Part shown: positions 9,277 through 18,034 of the stretch, piece after piece
Layout: every line of letters starts with the position of its first letter
How positions within the stretch are numbered: the stretch's first letter is position 1
Assembly (NCBI RefSeq): GCF_000298235.1
Contig: NZ_BAHE01000008.1
Coordinates: forward strand, 1-64,000
DNA length: 64,000 nt
Origin: Gordonia namibiensis NBRC 108229
Lineage (GTDB): Bacteria; Actinomycetota; Actinomycetes; Mycobacteriales; Mycobacteriaceae
Direction: 5' to 3'
The notes under the pieces: generated by a model
Database searches by the model: none
What the model was told of the DNA's origin: nothing
What the model saw: only the letters and a program-made list of their open reading frames with translations
Program-made: the position numbers and the translations under genes

Positions 9277-9741
9277 GTGCAGGTGGACAAGCACGACGAA
9301 CTCCCCGTCGACCCCGACGAACGTCCGCTGCACCTGCGCGTGCACGCTCTGGCGTGGGTGTTCGCGGGCGGGCTGATCGGTACGGGCGTGCGGTACTGGG
9401 CGGAGGAGACGTTTCCCTCCGCCGAGGGGCACTGGCCGTGGGCGACTTTCGCGGTCAACGTCATCGGTGCGTTGGTCCTAGGTGCGCTCCTCGAACTGCT
9501 TGCCCGCCTCGGGCACGACGAGGGGTGGCGTCAGCGGGTGAGGCTCTTCGGCGGTACCGGCATCTGCGGGGCGCTGACGACCTACAGCACCTTCGCACTG
9601 GAGATCTCGGAACTGACACGGGCCTCGGCGGTCGTGACCGCACTCGCGTATGCGGTGGTCAGCGTCGTCCTCGGTCTGCTGGCGTCAGCCAGTGGCATCG
9701 CGCTCGCCTCGGGGTTCGCGACTCGATGGGCACGACGTTGA
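9277..9741 (+). CDS. crcB: CrcB/Fluc fluoride channel, subunit 1
   Basis: A 154-residue four-helix membrane protein. The signature GGTGICGALTTYSTFALE (about residues 90-108) matches the fluoride-channel filter region G-x-GGx-TT-(F/Y)STF. A charged N-terminal tail of about 22 residues precedes the first helix. Fluc channels are dual-topology dimers that export fluoride; actinobacteria often have two paired genes whose products form a heterodimer with opposite topology. The 3' end overlaps the next crcB gene by 16 bp. M. tuberculosis has the same pair (Rv3069/Rv3070). Start is GTG 9277. Confidence 0.9.
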   Translation: MQVDKHDELPVDPDERPLHLRVHALAWVFAGGLIGTGVRYWAEETFPSAEGHWPWATFAVNVIGALVLGALLELLARLGHDEGWRQRVRLFGGTGICGALTTYSTFALEISELTRASAVVTALAYAVVSVVLGLLASASGIALASGFATRWARR

Positions 9742-10106
9742 TCGCCCTGGCCGTGATGGTTGCGGGAGCGCTGGGCGCGGTGACGCGCTTCGTCGTCGAC
9801 GGCGCGGTCAAGTGGAAGTGGCCGACCATCACCCCGTGGGGCACCTTCGTCATCAACGTGAGCGGTTCGGCGCTGCTCGGTGTACTCGCCGGTCTGGTGC
9901 TGTTCCACGGTGCACCGCATGAACTGCAGGCGATCATCGGGACCGGATTCTGCGGTGGCTACACGACTTTCAGCACCGCCAGCTTCGAGGTCGTCCGCCT
10001 GGCGGAGAACAAACAGCGACTGGTCGCCGGTGCGTACGCAGTCCTCACCCTGCTCGTGTCGGCGGCGGCGTGCGCAGCGGGTTTGGCTGTGGTCTGGGCG
10101 GTCTGA
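9726..10106 (+). CDS. crcB: CrcB/Fluc fluoride channel, subunit 2
   Basis: A 126-residue second fluoride-channel subunit with four helices and the filter segment GTGFCGGYTTFSTASFE (about residues 74-90). It begins with ATG 9726 inside the end of the upstream crcB gene (16-bp overlap), which implies coupled translation and an equimolar heterodimer. The gene is the last of the prpE-DUF6790-crcB-crcB run and is followed by a strong hairpin. I saw no fluoride riboswitch in the leader regions. Confidence 0.9.
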   Translation: MGTTLIALAVMVAGALGAVTRFVVDGAVKWKWPTITPWGTFVINVSGSALLGVLAGLVLFHGAPHELQAIIGTGFCGGYTTFSTASFEVVRLAENKQRLVAGAYAVLTLLVSAAACAAGLAVVWAV

Positions 10107-10131
10107 GGCGAGCCGTCTCTCGACAGCGAAT

Positions 10132-10164
10132 CGGCCCCGCCACCTCGATGAGGTGGCGGGGCCG
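10132..10164. terminator. Strong bidirectional terminator between crcB and fadE23
   Basis: A perfect 15-bp stem (10132-10146 with 10150-10164, arm CGGCCCCGCCACCTC) has a 3-nt loop. It lies between the converging crcB (ends 10106) and acyl-CoA dehydrogenase (ends 10185) genes and can stop transcription from both sides. Confidence 0.85.
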
Positions 10165-10184
10165 AATGCTGTTGCGTCAGGCGC

Positions 10185-11408
10185 TCACTTGAGCTCGGCG
10201 CTGCTCTTGTTGAGCACGCGGCGGGCGATGATGAGGTTCTGGATCTGCTGGGTGCCCTCGAAGATGTCCAGGATCTTCGAGTCGCGCGCCCACTTCTCCA
10301 CCAGCAGGCGCTCGGAGTAGCCGAGCGTGCCGGTCAGCTCGACCACCTTGTTGGTGATGTCGGTGACGGTGCGTCCGGCCTTGGCCTTCGACATCGACGC
10401 CTCGGTCGAGTTGGGCTGCTTGTTGTCGGCCATCCACGCAGCACGCATGGTGTGCAGGTAGGCGGCCTCGAAATCGGCTTCCATGCGCAGGAACTCGGCG
10501 GCCGCGGCGTGCTGGTCGGCGGCCGGGCGGTCGTAGTCGACCTCGATGCCGGCCTCGTCGAGGATGCGACGCAGCTCCTCGAGCGCTGCACGCGCGACAC
10601 CCACGGCCATACCCGCGACGAGGGGACGCGTGTTGTCGAAGGTCTGCATGACCCCGCCGAAGCCCTTCTTGGTGTCGACCTCGGGGGAGCCGAGCAGGTT
10701 CTCCTTGGGGATGCGGCAGTTCTCGAAGCGGATGACCGCGGTGTCGGAGACGCGGATGCCCAGCTTGTGTTCCAGGCGAACGACTTCCACACCGGGATGC
10801 TCACGCGGAACCACGAAGCTCTTGATGGCGGCACGGCCGAGGCTCTTGTCGACGGTCGCCCACACGACGATGTGGGTGGCGCGCGAGCCGGCGGTCACGA
10901 AGATCTTCTCGCCGTTGATGACGTACTCGTCGCCGTCGAGGGTCGCGGTGGTGCTCACCGCGGCCGAGTCGGAGCCGAAGCTGGGTTCGGTGATCGCCAT
11001 TGCGGCCCACACCTTGCCGAACTGTTCGAGCTGCTCGTCGGTGGCGACCGCGGCGATCGCCGAGTTGCCCAGGCCCTGATAGGGGATGGAGAGCATGAGG
11101 CCGACGTCGCCCCACGAGGTCTCCATGACGTTCACGACGGACTGCATGTTGCCGCCGTTGACGACCTGGCCCTCAGCCTTGGGTTTGGCCTTCTTCTGCT
11201 GGCTGCGACCGCCGTCGGCGCCCGCACCGGCCTGGCCGGTCTCCGAGAGGCCGTCGTAGAGGCTGGCCAGGGTGTCGAGCTCGACCGGGTAATCGTGTTC
11301 GCGCAGATCGTATTTGCGCGAGATGGGTCGGAAGATCTCCGCCGCCGCCTGATGTGCCTGATCGATGGTGACGTGCAGCTTCTTCGGGAGTTCGAGATTG
11401 ATGCTCAT
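10185..11408 (-). CDS. fadE23: Acyl-CoA dehydrogenase, FadE23-like
   Basis: A 407-residue FAD-dependent acyl-CoA dehydrogenase of beta-oxidation or lipid remodelling. It shows ITEPSFGSDSAAVSTTA (FAD/substrate loop) near 145, and DSKILDIFEGTQQIQNLII at the C-terminus with the likely catalytic Glu near 384. An insertion of Gln/Lys residues (SQQKKAKPKAEGQ near 70) is unusual. It follows the FadE24-like gene by 27 bp in the same operon, the same order as Rv3139-Rv3140 in M. tuberculosis, whose genes are known to respond to isoniazid. Paired FadEs commonly form alpha2beta2 heterotetramers, which I infer here. RBS AAGGAA precedes ATG 11408. Confidence 0.82.
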   Translation of the reverse strand: MSINLELPKKLHVTIDQAHQAAAEIFRPISRKYDLREHDYPVELDTLASLYDGLSETGQAGAGADGGRSQQKKAKPKAEGQVVNGGNMQSVVNVMETSWGDVGLMLSIPYQGLGNSAIAAVATDEQLEQFGKVWAAMAITEPSFGSDSAAVSTTATLDGDEYVINGEKIFVTAGSRATHIVVWATVDKSLGRAAIKSFVVPREHPGVEVVRLEHKLGIRVSDTAVIRFENCRIPKENLLGSPEVDTKKGFGGVMQTFDNTRPLVAGMAVGVARAALEELRRILDEAGIEVDYDRPAADQHAAAAEFLRMEADFEAAYLHTMRAAWMADNKQPNSTEASMSKAKAGRTVTDITNKVVELTGTLGYSERLLVEKWARDSKILDIFEGTQQIQNLIIARRVLNKSSAELK

Positions 11409-11435
11409 GTCAGATTCCTTGGGTCAGGAGACGGT

Positions 11436-12809
11436 CTAGAGGACGACGATGCCTTCGCCGATACCTGCGCCGCGCAGGTCGCGGTACCAGCGCTCGACCG
11501 GGTGCTCCTTGGTGAAGCCGTGACCGCCGAGGAGCTGGACCCCGTCGAGGCCGATCTGCAGGCCCTTGTCGATCGTCAGCTTGCGGGCGAGGGCGGCTTC
11601 GCGGGCGAAGCTCAGGCCCTGCTCGGCGCGAGCGGCGCCGCGCAGCGTGACCAGCCGGATCGAGTCGACCTCGGTCGCCATGTTGGCGACCATGAACGCC
11701 ACCGCCTGGCGGTTGGAGATCGGCTCGCCGAAGGCCTCGCGCTCGTTGACGTAGGGGATGACGTAGTCGAGGACGGCCCGCGCGGTGCCGGCGGCCAACG
11801 CCGACCAGCCCAGACGCGAGAGGCGCACGACGTCGCGGTAGGCGGCGCCGGCGGCGTCGCCCTCGCCGGCGATCAGTGCCGATTCCGGAACGGCGACATC
11901 TTGCAGGAGCAGGCGGCCCATGCCGGCGGCGCGGACGCCCATGCCCGGGTCGGCCTCGACGATCAGTCCCTTGGAGTCGGATTCGACGATGAACAGTGCG
12001 GGCTTGCCGTCGAGCTGGGCGCCGACGATGAACAGCTCCGACGAGCCGGCGGCCGGGACGAACGACTTCACGCCGTTGAGGCGATAGCCGCTCGGCACAC
12101 GGGTTGCCTTGGTGTTCAACGAGAATGCGTCGAACAGCGGCCTCGGCTCGGCGATGACGACGGCCGACTGCGGCACGTTCTCGCCGGCGAAGTCGGGCAG
12201 GTAGGTGCGCTGCTGGGAGTCGGTGCCGAAGTTGGTGAGGGTGGTGGCCACGCCACTGGGTGCGAGCAGCGGGAGCGCAAGTCCCATGTCGCCGTAGGCC
12301 ATCGCCTCGGCGACGAGTGCGTTGGTGACCACGCCGCGCTCGGTGGCCGCGCCGTCGAAGTCCTCTGGCACGTTGATCATCGTGATGCCCAGCTCGGCCG
12401 AGCGCTTGACGATGTCCTCGGGCGCGGTGGCCGAGGCATCGGCGTCGTATGCGGCGGGGCGCAGGATCTCGGTGGCGAAGTCCTTCACCGTCTCCGCGAT
12501 CATCTGCTGCTCGTCGTCAGGTGTGAGGTTGAAGTAGTCCTTGGGTGCGGTGGTCAGACGCTTGGCGTCGCCCGAACCGCCCTGGACAGCCTTGAACGCG
12601 CGGTTCGCCGCACCGAGGGTCTGGAACCCGGTCTTGGTGGCCTGGTAGGCGACGCGGTTGATGGGCTCGCGGATCTTGTACTTGTCGGCGAACTCCGAAC
12701 CCGTCACCGTCGACAGCACACGCATCGCGGTGCCGATGAAGTTGCGGGGATGCGGGTTTCGGCCGACTGCGGAGGTGTCGCGCGGTTCGGTGTGAGTTGT
12801 CATGATCAC
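11436..12809 (-). CDS. fadE24: Acyl-CoA dehydrogenase, FadE24-like
   Basis: A 457-residue acyl-CoA dehydrogenase. The N-terminus (GRNPHPRNFIGTAMR, then YQATKTGFQTLGAANRAFK) is the one I associate with FadE24 of M. tuberculosis. The dehydrogenase core starts near residue 90 (FNLTPDDEQQMIAETVKDFA). The chain ends in YRDLRGAGIGEGIVVL: the Glu of GEG aligns with the catalytic Glu of EGT in its partner, but the helix that normally follows is missing. Start GTG 12809 has GGAAGAAA 8 nt upstream; ATG 12803 is the alternative. Two identical-arm operators sit 60-98 bp upstream. Confidence 0.82.
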   Translation of the reverse strand: MIMTTHTEPRDTSAVGRNPHPRNFIGTAMRVLSTVTGSEFADKYKIREPINRVAYQATKTGFQTLGAANRAFKAVQGGSGDAKRLTTAPKDYFNLTPDDEQQMIAETVKDFATEILRPAAYDADASATAPEDIVKRSAELGITMINVPEDFDGAATERGVVTNALVAEAMAYGDMGLALPLLAPSGVATTLTNFGTDSQQRTYLPDFAGENVPQSAVVIAEPRPLFDAFSLNTKATRVPSGYRLNGVKSFVPAAGSSELFIVGAQLDGKPALFIVESDSKGLIVEADPGMGVRAAGMGRLLLQDVAVPESALIAGEGDAAGAAYRDVVRLSRLGWSALAAGTARAVLDYVIPYVNEREAFGEPISNRQAVAFMVANMATEVDSIRLVTLRGAARAEQGLSFAREAALARKLTIDKGLQIGLDGVQLLGGHGFTKEHPVERWYRDLRGAGIGEGIVVL

Positions 12810-12868
12810 CAGCCGTTTCTTCCAGTAGCCCCGATCAGGGGCCTCTGCACGAGTTTTTACGGACCGAT

Positions 12869-12907
12869 CTTACTCGGTAGTAAGTCCAAACCTTACTCCG
12901 TAGTAAG
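12869..12907. promoter_or_regulatory. Tandem operators upstream of the fadE24-fadE23 operon
   Basis: Two perfect inverted repeats have the same arms, CTTACT-N4-AGTAAG, at 12869-12884 (spacer CGGT) and 12892-12907 (spacer CCGT), 23 bp apart, so they lie on nearly the same DNA face. They occupy the 155-bp gap shared with the divergent DUF2752 gene. The form fits a TetR-family dimer pair; the regulator is not in the window as far as I can tell. Confidence 0.7.
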
Positions 12908-12952
12908 AAGTTTGTCACCTACTTGTCCGACGCCGTCGTACGGCCTGCGCGC

Positions 12953-12958
12953 TAGGCT
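12953..12958 (+). promoter_or_regulatory. -10 element for leaderless DUF2752 gene
   Basis: TAGGCT, then 6 nt, then GTG 12965. No Shine-Dalgarno sequence can fit between them. The tandem fadE operators end 45 bp upstream. Confidence 0.5.
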
Positions 12959-12964
12959 GGCCGG

Positions 12965-13423
12965 GTGACCGTGGAAGCCCGCTCCGACCTGCGCTTATCG
13001 CCGACCGGCGCACTCGGCGCGGCGGTCGTCGGACTGTCCGGTGCCGCGGCGGTCGGAGCCGCCTGCGCGTTCACCCCCGCCGGCATCGCCGAGGGACCGG
13101 GAATCTGCCCGTTCGCGTTCATGACGGGCCTGCCCTGCCCGGGGTGTGGGCTCACCCGCAGCTGGGTGGCGTTCATGCACGGCGACAGCGGGGCGTCGTT
13201 CCGGTTCAATGTCTTCGGCCCGATCCTGCTCATCCTGACGATCGTCACCGTCAGCCTCGCGGTCGCAACCCTGGTGCGGCGGAGGCGTTCTCCGCTCGAG
13301 GGCTGGCGCGACGTGGTGCTTGGTCGTGCCGGCGCCATCCTCCTGGGGGCGTGGCTGACCTACGGACTGGTGCGCATCGTCGATGCCGCGGCGGGTTGGG
13401 GGATCTTCCCGATCGTGGTGTGA
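12965..13423 (+). CDS. DUF2752 membrane protein
   Basis: A 152-residue protein with the DUF2752 signature CPFAFMTGLPCPGCGLTRSW (about residues 45-64; Cys-x-F-x2-T-G-x2-CPGCG), flanked by a hydrophobic helix at 16-38 and two further helices at about 80-103 and 117-145. The three Cys suggest metal binding or a redox role at the membrane, but the function is not known. Start GTG 12965 is supported by a -10 TAGGCT 6 nt before it. It is divergent from fadE24 and 18 bp ahead of a metallo-hydrolase gene. Confidence 0.75.
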   Translation: MTVEARSDLRLSPTGALGAAVVGLSGAAAVGAACAFTPAGIAEGPGICPFAFMTGLPCPGCGLTRSWVAFMHGDSGASFRFNVFGPILLILTIVTVSLAVATLVRRRRSPLEGWRDVVLGRAGAILLGAWLTYGLVRIVDAAAGWGIFPIVV

Positions 13424-13441
13424 AGAAGGCAGAGTGGATGC

Positions 13442-14101
13442 ATGCAGATCACCCACTTCGGCCATTCCTGTCTGCTCGTCGAGATCGACGGGACCAAGGT
13501 GCTCTTCGATCCGGGCAACTTCTCGCACGGCTTCGAGGGCATCAGCGGTCTCGACGCCATCCTGATCACCCATCAGCACCCCGACCATTGCGACGTCGCC
13601 AAGCTGCCCGACCTCGTCGAGGCCAACCCCGACGCCGTCCTCTACGCCGACCCGCAGACCACGGCACAGCTCAACGGCGACGACGTGGCCGGCGCCTGGA
13701 CCGCGGCACAGGGAGGTGACCAGATCGAGATCGGTTCGCTCACCGCACGATTCACCGGCGGGCGGCATGCGGTCATCCACCCGGAGATCCCGGTCATCGA
13801 CAATGTCGCCTACATCCTGGGCACCGCCGAGAAGCCGGGACAGTTCATGCATCCGGGCGACTCGTTCTACATCCCCTTCGAGCACGTCGATGTCCTCGCG
13901 CTGCCCTCGGCGGCGCCGTGGATGAAACTGAGCGAATCCGTCGACTACCTCCGCGCGATGGCGCCGCGGGTCGCGGTCCCGATCCACCAGGCGGTCTTGT
14001 CCGACGCGGGTTCAGCCGTCCATTACGCCCGGCTGTCGGACATGAAGGACGACGCGACCGAGTTCAAGGTGCTCGACGAGGAGACCGGTACGGAGGTCTA
14101 G
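13442..14101 (+). CDS. MBL-fold metal-dependent hydrolase
   Basis: A 219-residue metallo-beta-lactamase-fold protein of the UlaG/UPF0173-like group. It starts with the characteristic [25 protein letters not shown], then the metal motif [10 protein letters not shown] (HxHxDH near 42-50), a His in GGRHAVIHP near 105, an Asp in HPGDSFYIP near 141 and a final His in PIHQAVLSD near 183. All expected metal ligands appear present. The substrate is unknown. Its TAG stop overlaps the hisN stop on the other strand by 3 bp. Confidence 0.85.
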   Translation: MQITHFGHSCLLVEIDGTKVLFDPGNFSHGFEGISGLDAILITHQHPDHCDVAKLPDLVEANPDAVLYADPQTTAQLNGDDVAGAWTAAQGGDQIEIGSLTARFTGGRHAVIHPEIPVIDNVAYILGTAEKPGQFMHPGDSFYIPFEHVDVLALPSAAPWMKLSESVDYLRAMAPRVAVPIHQAVLSDAGSAVHYARLSDMKDDATEFKVLDEETGTEV

Positions 14102-14919
14102 GGCCGCAGCGCGGCGAGCACCTCGTCGTGCAGGAGTCCGTTGGTGGCGACGGCACTGCCGCCGGCCGGGCCGGGGGTTCCGTCGAGTGCGGTGAACCGA
14201 CCGCCGGCCTCGCGGACGAGGATGTCGAGGGGTGCGAGGTCCCAGAGGGAGACCTCGGGTTCGGCAGCGATGTCGACCGCGCCCTCGGCGACGAGGCAGT
14301 AGTTGAAGAAGTCGCCGTAGCCGCGCACGCGCCAGACCTGGTCGGTGAGATCGACGAAGCGGTCGCGGATGCCGCGGTCGGCCCAGCCGGAGAGGCTCGA
14401 GAAGGCCAGGCTCGACGACGACAGGTCGGCGACGCCCGACACCGAGAGCTCGCGGGCGTCCTCGCCGTCGAAACAGGTGTGGGCGCCGAGACCGCCGGCG
14501 GCCCACCAGCGTCGGCGCAGCGCGGGTGCGGACACCACGCCGACCGTCGGCACACCGTCGACGAGCAGGGCGATCAGGGTGGCCCACACCGGGACGCCGC
14601 GCACGAAGTTCTTGGTGCCGTCGATGGGGTCGATGACCCACTGACGACCGGACAGGGCGGCGTCTCCACCGAACTCCTCACCGAGAACCATGTCGGCGGG
14701 CCGGCGGGCGGCAAGCCGTTCGCGGATGAGCGTCTCGCAGGCGAGGTCGGCGTCGGAGACGGGCGTGAGGTCGGGTTTGTCGTCGACGCGGAGGTCGACC
14801 GCACCGAACCGGTCCATGGTCAGCACATCGGCGGAATCGGCGAGCGACAGTGCGAGTTCGAGGTCGTCGTCGTAGCTCTGTGAGGTGCTGGGGTTCTTCG
14901 GACCGGAGTCGGCGGACAT
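14098..14919 (-). CDS. hisN: Histidinol-phosphatase (inositol-monophosphatase fold)
   Basis: A 273-residue Mg-dependent phosphatase. The metal-binding motifs of the IMPase family are complete: GEEFGGD (near 82), DPIDGTKNF (near 99) and [15 protein letters not shown] (near 217). Actinobacterial members of this clade, such as Rv3137, dephosphorylate histidinol phosphate in the penultimate part of histidine synthesis; inositol-1-phosphate is the alternative substrate. Start ATG 14919 is supported by a -10 TACCCT 7 nt upstream and no ribosome-binding site. The promoter is shared head-to-head with the next gene. Confidence 0.85.
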   Translation of the reverse strand: MSADSGPKNPSTSQSYDDDLELALSLADSADVLTMDRFGAVDLRVDDKPDLTPVSDADLACETLIRERLAARRPADMVLGEEFGGDAALSGRQWVIDPIDGTKNFVRGVPVWATLIALLVDGVPTVGVVSAPALRRRWWAAGGLGAHTCFDGEDARELSVSGVADLSSSSLAFSSLSGWADRGIRDRFVDLTDQVWRVRGYGDFFNYCLVAEGAVDIAAEPEVSLWDLAPLDILVREAGGRFTALDGTPGPAGGSAVATNGLLHDEVLAALRP

Positions 14920-14925
14920 GCCCGG

Positions 14926-14932
14926 TAGGGTA
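14926..14932. promoter_or_regulatory. Symmetric bidirectional -10 between hisN and a membrane gene
   Basis: TAGGGTA (14926-14932) reads as TAGGGT on the plus strand and TACCCT on the minus strand. Exactly 7 nt separate each -10 from its start codon (ATG 14939 on plus, ATG 14919 on minus). Both transcripts should be leaderless and both polymerases compete for one overlapping element. Confidence 0.6.
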
Positions 14933-14938
14933 GCCCTC

Positions 14939-15340
14939 ATGCTGCTCACCGTGACGTTCACCCTGTTGCTCGCCGCGCTGGTGGTGGTGCTGGTCATGCA
15001 GTGGCAGCGGGGACGCAACCCACGGGCCATGTCCGCCGGGAAGGCCTCGCAATATGTGCAGGGCACGCTGACGATCGTCGGTGTCTCCGACAACCAGTCC
15101 GATCCGCAGAGCGCCACGGACAAGAACGGTCAGCGCTTCTACACCATCACCGGGACCATCGTCGGACCCGAGACCAACCCGTCCGAGGTGTACGGAACCC
15201 TCGTGCTCGGGCCGGATGATCCGTGGCCGCAGGTGGGCGACGACCTGCCGGTGATCTACAAGCCGCACAAGGCCGTCACGTCCTGGCAGTTCGGCGTCCT
15301 GCCCGATCCGCAGCCGCCCACGGGGCCTGACGCTGTCTGA
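14939..15340 (+). CDS. Single-pass membrane protein of unknown function
   Basis: A 133-residue protein with one hydrophobic helix ([20 protein letters not shown], residues 1-20) and a soluble domain rich in beta strands ([43 protein letters not shown]). I do not recognise the family; the domain could be a small OB- or SH3-like barrel. Start ATG 14939 is fixed by the -10 TAGGGT 7 nt upstream. It lies 30 bp upstream of prfB, which has its own promoter-like element. Confidence 0.6.
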   Translation: MLLTVTFTLLLAALVVVLVMQWQRGRNPRAMSAGKASQYVQGTLTIVGVSDNQSDPQSATDKNGQRFYTITGTIVGPETNPSEVYGTLVLGPDDPWPQVGDDLPVIYKPHKAVTSWQFGVLPDPQPPTGPDAV

Positions 15341-15356
15341 CCCGGCCCGCGGTCGG

Positions 15357-15362
15357 TACTCT
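15357..15362 (+). promoter_or_regulatory. -10 element before prfB
   Basis: TACTCT is 8 nt before GTG 15371. This places transcription at or within one base of the GTG, and ATG 15365 would be too close to be transcribed, so GTG 15371 is the better prfB start. Confidence 0.4.
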
Positions 15363-15370
15363 GGATGATT

Positions 15371-16486
15371 GTGCATCCCGACGTAGCCGCAGACCTCGAA
15401 TCCCTCGACGCCACCCTGACCACCGTGGAAAAGGTGCTCGACCTCGAGGAGCTCCGTCGTCGAATCGACGAGCTGGAGATGCAGGCCTCGGATCCCGACC
15501 TGTGGAACGACCAGGACCACGCGCAGAAGGTCACCAGCGAGCTGTCGCACGCGCAGTCCGAACTCCGCAAGGTCTCCGAGCTGCGTCAGCGCCTCGAGGA
15601 CCTGCCCGTGCACTACGAGCTCGCCGACGCCGAGGAGGGCGAGGACAAGACCGCGGCCCTGGCCGACGCCGACGAGGAGCGGGCCAGCCTGCGTGCCGAC
15701 ATCGAGGCCATGGAGGTCAAGACGATGCTCGCGGGTGAGTACGACTCCCGCGAGGCCGTGGTCAACATCCGTTCCGGCGCCGGTGGCGTCGACGCCGCCG
15801 ACTGGGCGCAGATGCTAATGCGCATGTACATCCGCTGGGCCGAGCGGAAGGGCTACGGCGTCGAGGTCTACGACACCTCCTATGCAGAAGAGGCCGGCCT
15901 CAAGTCCGCGACCTTCGCCGTCAAGGCGCCCTACATGTACGGCACCCTCTCGGTGGAGCAGGGCACCCACCGACTTGTGCGGATCAGCCCGTTCGACAAC
16001 CAGAGCCGTCGTCAGACCTCGTTCGCCGAGGTCGAGGTGCTGCCGGTGGTCGAGACCACCGACCACATCGACGTCGACGAGAACGACATCAAGGTCGACG
16101 TCTACCGCTCGTCGGGCCCCGGCGGCCAGTCGGTCAACACCACCGACTCCGCCGTGCGCCTGACCCACATCCCGACCGGCATCGTCGTGACCTGTCAGAA
16201 CGAGAAGAGCCAGCTGCAGAACAAGGCGTCGGCCATGCGCGTGCTGCAGGCCAAGCTCCTCGAGCGCAAGCGCCAGGAGGAGCGCGCCGAACTCGACGCG
16301 CTCAAGGGCGACGGCGGCTCGAGCTGGGGCAACCAGATGCGGTCCTACGTGCTGCACCCGTACCAGATGGTCAAGGACCTGCGGACGGGCGTGGAGGACA
16401 ACAACCCCACCGCGGTGCTCGACGGCGAGCTCGACAAGTTCATCGAGGCCGGCATCCGCTGGCGGATGGCGTCTGCCGAAGCGTGA
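15371..16486 (+). CDS. prfB: Peptide chain release factor 2
   Basis: A 371-residue class I release factor that reads UGA and UAA stops. RF2 anticodon-like tripeptide SPF ([11 protein letters not shown]) lies near 208, and the peptidyl-hydrolase motif [18 protein letters not shown] near 248. The gene is a single open frame: the programmed +1 frameshift known from enteric prfB is absent, as usual in actinobacteria. GTG 15371 is preferred over ATG 15365 (see the -10 at 15357). It heads the prfB, mscS-like, Pro-rich protein run, conserved with Rv3105c-Rv3103c. Confidence 0.95.
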   Translation: MHPDVAADLESLDATLTTVEKVLDLEELRRRIDELEMQASDPDLWNDQDHAQKVTSELSHAQSELRKVSELRQRLEDLPVHYELADAEEGEDKTAALADADEERASLRADIEAMEVKTMLAGEYDSREAVVNIRSGAGGVDAADWAQMLMRMYIRWAERKGYGVEVYDTSYAEEAGLKSATFAVKAPYMYGTLSVEQGTHRLVRISPFDNQSRRQTSFAEVEVLPVVETTDHIDVDENDIKVDVYRSSGPGGQSVNTTDSAVRLTHIPTGIVVTCQNEKSQLQNKASAMRVLQAKLLERKRQEERAELDALKGDGGSSWGNQMRSYVLHPYQMVKDLRTGVEDNNPTAVLDGELDKFIEAGIRWRMASAEA

Positions 16487-17448
16487 CCGTGACCTCGGGA
16501 GCCGAGTTGCTGGCCGCTGCGCCGTCCCCGACCGAGATCCTCATCGGTCGGGTTTATGTCTGGCTGGCCACGAACGGCCTCGAGATCGTCATCTGGATCC
16601 TGGGTGCGGTGCTGCTGGCCCGCGTCATCCGGTGGTTCGCGGGCAAGTACGCCAATCGGGTCGAATCGCGGTTCTCCACCAGCGATCTGATCGTTCAGAC
16701 CGAGGACGCCAAACATCGTCGGGCGCTGGTCGACGTGGTGGCGTGGTCGCTGATCGTCGGCATCGCCATCGTCGTCATCGTCCACATCCTCGGGGTGTTC
16801 GGGATTCCGCTCAGCGGACTCACCGGACCGACCGCAGTCATCGGTGCTGCCCTCGGTTTCGGCGCGCAGCGCATAGTGCAGGACATCCTGGCCGGCTTCT
16901 TCGTCGTCGCAGAAAAGCAATATGGCTACGGCGACGTGGTGAACCTGACCGTGACCGGCAATGCGCCGGCGGAGGGCACCGTCGAGGACGTGACCCTACG
17001 GGTGACCAAGCTCCGCACCACCGAGGGCGAGGTCATCACCGTTCCCAACGGCCAGATCATCAAGGCCACCAACCTGTCTAAGGACTGGGCGCGCGCCGTC
17101 GTCGACGTGCCGGTGCCCTCCGAGGCCGACATCGGGCTCGTCAACGACACGCTCGACCGGGTCGGCCGCCAGTTCTACGAGCTGCCGCGCTGGCACGACC
17201 TGCTGCTCGATGCGCCGTCGTCGTTGGGCGTGATCAGCCTCGAACTCGACTCCATCACCGTGCGCATGGTGACGCGAACCCTGCCGGGCAAGCAGTTCGA
17301 GGTGGGCCGAGCGCTGCGCGTCCACATCATCCGCGCCCTCGCCCGCGAGGGGATCACGGTGCCGGCCGGGCGTGAGGTCCAGGCTGCGGGCGGACCGCCG
17401 GCGACCCTGGCCGATCAGACCGGTCGCGACCGGGACGAGGACGAGTGA
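16483..17448 (+). CDS. MscS-family mechanosensitive ion channel
   Basis: A 321-residue small-conductance channel protein. Three hydrophobic helices lie at about residues 20-48, 75-102 and 108-130. The third is Gly/Ala-rich ([22 protein letters not shown]), the pore-lining TM3 of MscS, and the beta domain follows ([36 protein letters not shown]). The C-terminal tail is charged and disordered. The start GTG overlaps the prfB stop (GTGA). The equivalent locus in M. tuberculosis is Rv3104c. It would release osmolytes on hypo-osmotic shock. Confidence 0.88.
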   Translation: MTVTSGAELLAAAPSPTEILIGRVYVWLATNGLEIVIWILGAVLLARVIRWFAGKYANRVESRFSTSDLIVQTEDAKHRRALVDVVAWSLIVGIAIVVIVHILGVFGIPLSGLTGPTAVIGAALGFGAQRIVQDILAGFFVVAEKQYGYGDVVNLTVTGNAPAEGTVEDVTLRVTKLRTTEGEVITVPNGQIIKATNLSKDWARAVVDVPVPSEADIGLVNDTLDRVGRQFYELPRWHDLLLDAPSSLGVISLELDSITVRMVTRTLPGKQFEVGRALRVHIIRALAREGITVPAGREVQAAGGPPATLADQTGRDRDEDE

Positions 17449-17945
17449 TGGCCGAATCCCAGGGCACCCAGTCCGATCAGTCGACGCCGGACGGCTCGGA
17501 CGACGGTCGTCGTCGGCGCAACTTCCGATGGAATCAGCACATCGGAAGGACGTCGATCCGGATCAGCACGGCGATCCTCTTCGTCATCTTCATCCTCTTG
17601 TGCATCCTCTACGGCTACACCTCGCAGCGGTACGGTGTCGTCTCGCCGGAACCCCCGCGACCCGCACCGAGGACGTCGCACGTCGTCGAGGAACCCGCGT
17701 ACACCGAGCCGCTGCCGTCGACGACCTACGAGGAGTCGACCTCGGAGACGCCGTCGGAGTCGTCGACCGACGAGCCGGGATCCGACGGCAGGACCGAGGG
17801 CGGGACCGACGCGCCGCTGCCGCCGGGGGAGACCCGGTCGCCGTCGCAGGAGTCCGCGCCGCGCAACACCATCCCGGGTCTGCCGGGCATCGAGATCCCG
17901 AATTTCGGTGCCCCGACGCCGACCACTCCGGTTCCGACACGCTGA
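17448..17945 (+). CDS. Membrane-anchored Pro/Ser/Thr/Glu-rich protein
   Basis: A 165-residue protein with a basic cytosolic N-terminus (RRRRNFRWNQHIGRTSIRI), one membrane helix at about 35-52 and a low-complexity tail of some 110 residues (EPPRPAPRTS, STTYEESTSETPSE). It begins with ATG at the last base of the upstream TGA (TGATG). The M. tuberculosis gene in this place, Rv3103c, also encodes a proline-rich membrane protein. No enzymatic motif is seen; a role at the cell wall or with FtsEX is only suggested by position. Confidence 0.7.
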   Translation: MAESQGTQSDQSTPDGSDDGRRRRNFRWNQHIGRTSIRISTAILFVIFILLCILYGYTSQRYGVVSPEPPRPAPRTSHVVEEPAYTEPLPSTTYEESTSETPSESSTDEPGSDGRTEGGTDAPLPPGETRSPSQESAPRNTIPGLPGIEIPNFGAPTPTTPVPTR

Positions 17946-18034
17946 CTTCCGCGCAACCGCAGGTCAGTGCCATCTTCGACCCGGTGTGTTGCGCCTGAAC
18001 GGACTCTCAGGCGGCGTCGTTACACTGGCTCATC

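Noticed and set aside
9277..10106. Frameshifted single crcB gene
   Set aside because: Both frames encode full four-helix Fluc proteins with their own filter motif, so this is the common paired arrangement.
10452..12968. Very long plus-strand frame antisense to the fadE pair
   Set aside because: It is an antisense shadow of two well-supported dehydrogenases, typical of high-GC codon bias, and lacks any family resemblance.
15371..16486. Programmed frameshift in prfB
   Set aside because: The gene is one uninterrupted frame from start to stop, without an in-frame UGA near codon 25.
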